Assembly (NCBI GenBank): GCA_035293945.1
Contig: DATGLV010000004.1
Span: 1-35,068 of the forward strand
Direction: 5' to 3'
Length of the DNA stretch: 35,068 nucleotides
Source of the DNA: VAZQ01 sp035293945
GTDB taxonomy: Bacteria; Pseudomonadota; Alphaproteobacteria; Rhizobiales; Xanthobacteraceae
Positions 33,002 through 35,068 of the stretch are shown piece by piece. Each line of letters begins with the position of its first letter. Position 1 is the first letter of the stretch. A model generated the notes under the pieces. The model saw nothing but the letters and a program-made list of their open reading frames with translations. It had not been told where the DNA came from and did not search any database. The position numbers and the translations under genes were made by a program.

Positions 33002-34750
33002 ATGGCTGCGGGCGGCTTCCGTCGGATTGCGGCGCGGGCGTTGGTCGTTGCGTCGACCTTCGCGCTGCTGACGGCTGTCACGATCCTGACAGTCGTCACG
33101 ACAAGTCCAGCCGTCGCACAAGCAATTCCGTCGAGCGTGCAGCCGGGGCGCGAGCAGCAGCGCTTCACCGAGCCGCCGGCGCCGCTGTCGCAACCGGGTG
33201 GTCCCGGGATTTCGCTGCCGAGCACGGTTGCGCCGAAAGGTGCGGAGCACACGACGCTGATCGTGAAGGGCGTCCGCATCACCGGCGTCACTGTCTACAA
33301 GCCGGAAGATCTCGCCCCGCTCTATGCGGACCTGATCGGCCACAAGGTGACGCTCGATGCCGTCTATGACCTGGCGCAGAAGATCACCAGCAAATACGGC
33401 AACGACGGATATGTGATCTCGCGCGCGATCGTGCCGCCGCAGCAGCTCAATCCGGGCGGCGCAATCGTGCATATCCAGGTGATCGAGGGATATGTCGACA
33501 AGGTGGAGTGGCCGACCGATCTCGCCCACTATCGCGATTTCTTCTCCTACTACACGGCCAAGATCATCGCCGAGCGTCCCGCCAACATCCACACCATCGA
33601 GCGCTATCTGCTGCTCGCCGGCGATCTGCCGGGGTTCAAGTTCAAGAACAGCCTGAAGCCATCCTCGGCCAATACGGGCGCCGCGACCTTGATCGTCGAG
33701 CTCGTCCGCTTCAGCCCGTTCGACTGGAATGCGCGCATCGACAATCGCGGCCCGCCCGGCCAGGGCCCTTACGAGTTCCTGGCGAGCGTCACGGCCAACA
33801 ATCTCCTGCACATCCACGACGCGCTGACGCTGACCTATGCGGGACCGTTCCAGACCCGGGAGCTCAGATACATCTATGGCCAATACAGTCAGGTGCTGAC
33901 GCCAGAGGGATTGTTGTTCTTCGTCGACGCCAGCGACGGCGCCGGCCGGCCCGGAACGCCGGAATTGCAGCTGCTCGACTACAGCACCAAGAGCACGGTG
34001 GTGGAGAGCGGGTTCACGTTTCCGGTCGTGCGCACGCGCGAGCGCAATTTCTCGCTCACTGCACTCGGCTTCGCATCCAACAACCAGGGTGTGATCTTCA
34101 ATGATCCGACAATGCCGCCCTCGACGCGCGACGACTTGCGCGGCGTGCGCCTCAAGGCCAATGCCGATTGGGCCGATCCGGCGAGCGGCATCGATCAGGT
34201 CAATGTCATCGTCAGCAAGGGCTTCGAGGGATTGGGCAGCACCGAGAACGGGCAGCCGCTGGCAAGCCGCCTCAACGGCCGCGTCGATTTCTTCAAGACC
34301 GAGGCAACACTCACCCGCTTGCAGCCGCTGCCGGCCGGGTTCTCGTTCCTCTGGTCCGGCTATGGGCAATATGCTGGCACGCCGCTGCTCAATCCCGAGC
34401 TGTGCTCATTCGGCGGGCGTGTTTTCGGCCGCGCCTTCGATCCTTCGGAGATCGTCGCCGACGAATGCCTGGAGACGCTGGGCGAGCTGCGCCTCGACCC
34501 GCCGCTCGGCCTGACACGTAATCCCTCTCTCACCCAGCTGCAGCTCTACGGCTTCGGCGACTGGGGCACTCTCCATAATTTGGCCCCAGACGTCGGCACA
34601 CCTCGCAACATCAATGCCGCGTCGGCAGGGGGTGGACTCCGCCTTGGCTGGCTGAACATGTTCACTGCGGATCTAACCGCAGCGAAGGCCGTGGAGGGGC
34701 CACGGAACGACTGGCGGTTGTTCTTCATCTTGACCGCCAAGAACAATTAG
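33002..34750 (+). CDS. TpsB outer-membrane transporter (ShlB/FhaC/HecB family)
   Basis: This is the secretion pore of a two-partner system, with about 582 residues. It has a signal sequence (RALVVASTFALLTAVTILTV...AVAQ), a Pro-rich linker, POTRA-type domains (TTLIVKGVRITGVTVYKPEDL and VIHIQVIEGY-like GGAIVHIQVIEGYVDKVEW) and a C-terminal beta barrel (RIDNRGPPGQGPYEFLASV...). The start at ATG 33002 follows the family's signal peptide. The cognate TpsA exoprotein gene begins 13 bases after its stop, the usual order and spacing. It appears complete. Confidence 0.9.
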   Translation: MAAGGFRRIAARALVVASTFALLTAVTILTVVTTSPAVAQAIPSSVQPGREQQRFTEPPAPLSQPGGPGISLPSTVAPKGAEHTTLIVKGVRITGVTVYKPEDLAPLYADLIGHKVTLDAVYDLAQKITSKYGNDGYVISRAIVPPQQLNPGGAIVHIQVIEGYVDKVEWPTDLAHYRDFFSYYTAKIIAERPANIHTIERYLLLAGDLPGFKFKNSLKPSSANTGAATLIVELVRFSPFDWNARIDNRGPPGQGPYEFLASVTANNLLHIHDALTLTYAGPFQTRELRYIYGQYSQVLTPEGLLFFVDASDGAGRPGTPELQLLDYSTKSTVVESGFTFPVVRTRERNFSLTALGFASNNQGVIFNDPTMPPSTRDDLRGVRLKANADWADPASGIDQVNVIVSKGFEGLGSTENGQPLASRLNGRVDFFKTEATLTRLQPLPAGFSFLWSGYGQYAGTPLLNPELCSFGGRVFGRAFDPSEIVADECLETLGELRLDPPLGLTRNPSLTQLQLYGFGDWGTLHNLAPDVGTPRNINAASAGGGLRLGWLNMFTADLTAAKAVEGPRNDWRLFFILTAKNN

Positions 34751-34762
34751 CGGCAGGCCCCG

Positions 34763-35068
34763 ATGTCCGGACTATTCTTTAGCCCCGGCTTGAACGTTCG
34801 AAGTTGCTGGCGCGCTCGCAGCGCGCTGCTCGCCACGACCTCCGCGCTCACCGCCCTCGCAGCATTGACGGCGCTGCCCGCCGCGGCCGGTCCCAACGGC
34901 GGCGCGGTGGTTGGCGGCAGCGCCACGATCCAGGGCCAGGGCACGAGCGCGGTCACCATCAATCAGCTGAGCCAGAACGCCATCATCAACTGGCAGACGT
35001 TCAACCTCGGCAGCGGCGAAAGCGCGACCTTCAACCAGCCGAACAGTGCCGCCGTCGTCTTGAACCGC
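34763..35068 (+). CDS. TpsA-type filamentous-hemagglutinin exoprotein, N-terminal part (runs off window)
   Basis: The first 102 codons encode an export signal (ALLATTSALTALAALTALPA) and the start of a TPS secretion domain: VVGGSATIQGQGTSAVTINQ and NAIINWQTFNLGSGESATF, with the characteristic NWQTF. No stop codon occurs before the window end. It should be the cargo of the TpsB pore directly upstream. Adhesin, cytolysin or contact-dependent inhibition functions cannot be told apart from this part. Confidence 0.9.
   Translation, partial: MSGLFFSPGLNVRSCWRARSALLATTSALTALAALTALPAAAGPNGGAVVGGSATIQGQGTSAVTINQLSQNAIINWQTFNLGSGESATFNQPNSAAVVLNR

Noticed and set aside
1..35068. rRNA, tRNA, prophage or integrase genes
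   Set aside because: None was seen on reading either strand; there is no attachment site or integrase to explain the island at 5300-8151.

Overview
The window is high-GC DNA, most likely from an alphaproteobacterium of the Hyphomicrobiales (Bradyrhizobium/Xanthobacteraceae-like). This is inferred from two Bug-type solute receptors, an IalB-family protein, a REP/RAYT element and several palindromic intergenic repeat families; there is no rRNA or tRNA to place it firmly.

Positions 1-15100 hold a type I-G (formerly I-U, GSU/Dpsyc) CRISPR-Cas locus read leftwards. A promoter at 15017-15046 drives csb1 (Cas7), csb2 (Cas5-Cas6 fusion), cas3 (helicase-HD order) and csb3 (Cas8-like), which are tightly coupled by overlapping start and stop codons. 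The adaptation genes, a cas4-cas1 fusion and cas2, follow 3 kb further on, then a leader and an array of 40 repeats (39 whole plus one cut by the window edge) with 39 spacers. The repeat ends in ATTGAAGC on the minus strand, so array and cas genes are co-directional and the newest spacers are near 2888.

The locus has several oddities. The interference and adaptation genes are separated by a toxin-antitoxin island (5300-8151) with Phd/VapC, HigB/HigA and an AbiEii-type nucleotidyltransferase module. The last abuts the csb3 stop codon and looks decayed. The Cas4 part carries an in-frame amber codon (5015-5017) six codons after its first iron-sulfur cysteine. Upstream of the cas operon, on the opposite strand, lies one solitary degenerate CRISPR repeat (15707-15744). 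Its downstream sequence has a weak seed-like similarity to the cas promoter. Such an architecture recalls crRNA-like guides that regulate cas operons or toxins. A DUF3892 gene and a candidate small RNA lie between them.

Positions 15862-18753 encode a SWIM-SNF2 helicase. From 19049 to 30163 there is a catabolic and transport region: a two-domain extradiol-dioxygenase-like VOC protein, a ferric-type ABC importer (receptor, fused permease, ATPase), a small cytochrome c, a Tat-exported thiamine-diphosphate enzyme, and two divergent Bug-type receptors. Intergenic gaps here hold palindromic repeats, and one REP pair encloses its own RAYT transposase gene (24549-25170). The right end has a GMC oxidoreductase, an IalB-like secreted protein and a two-partner secretion pair (TpsB, then a TpsA cut by the edge).
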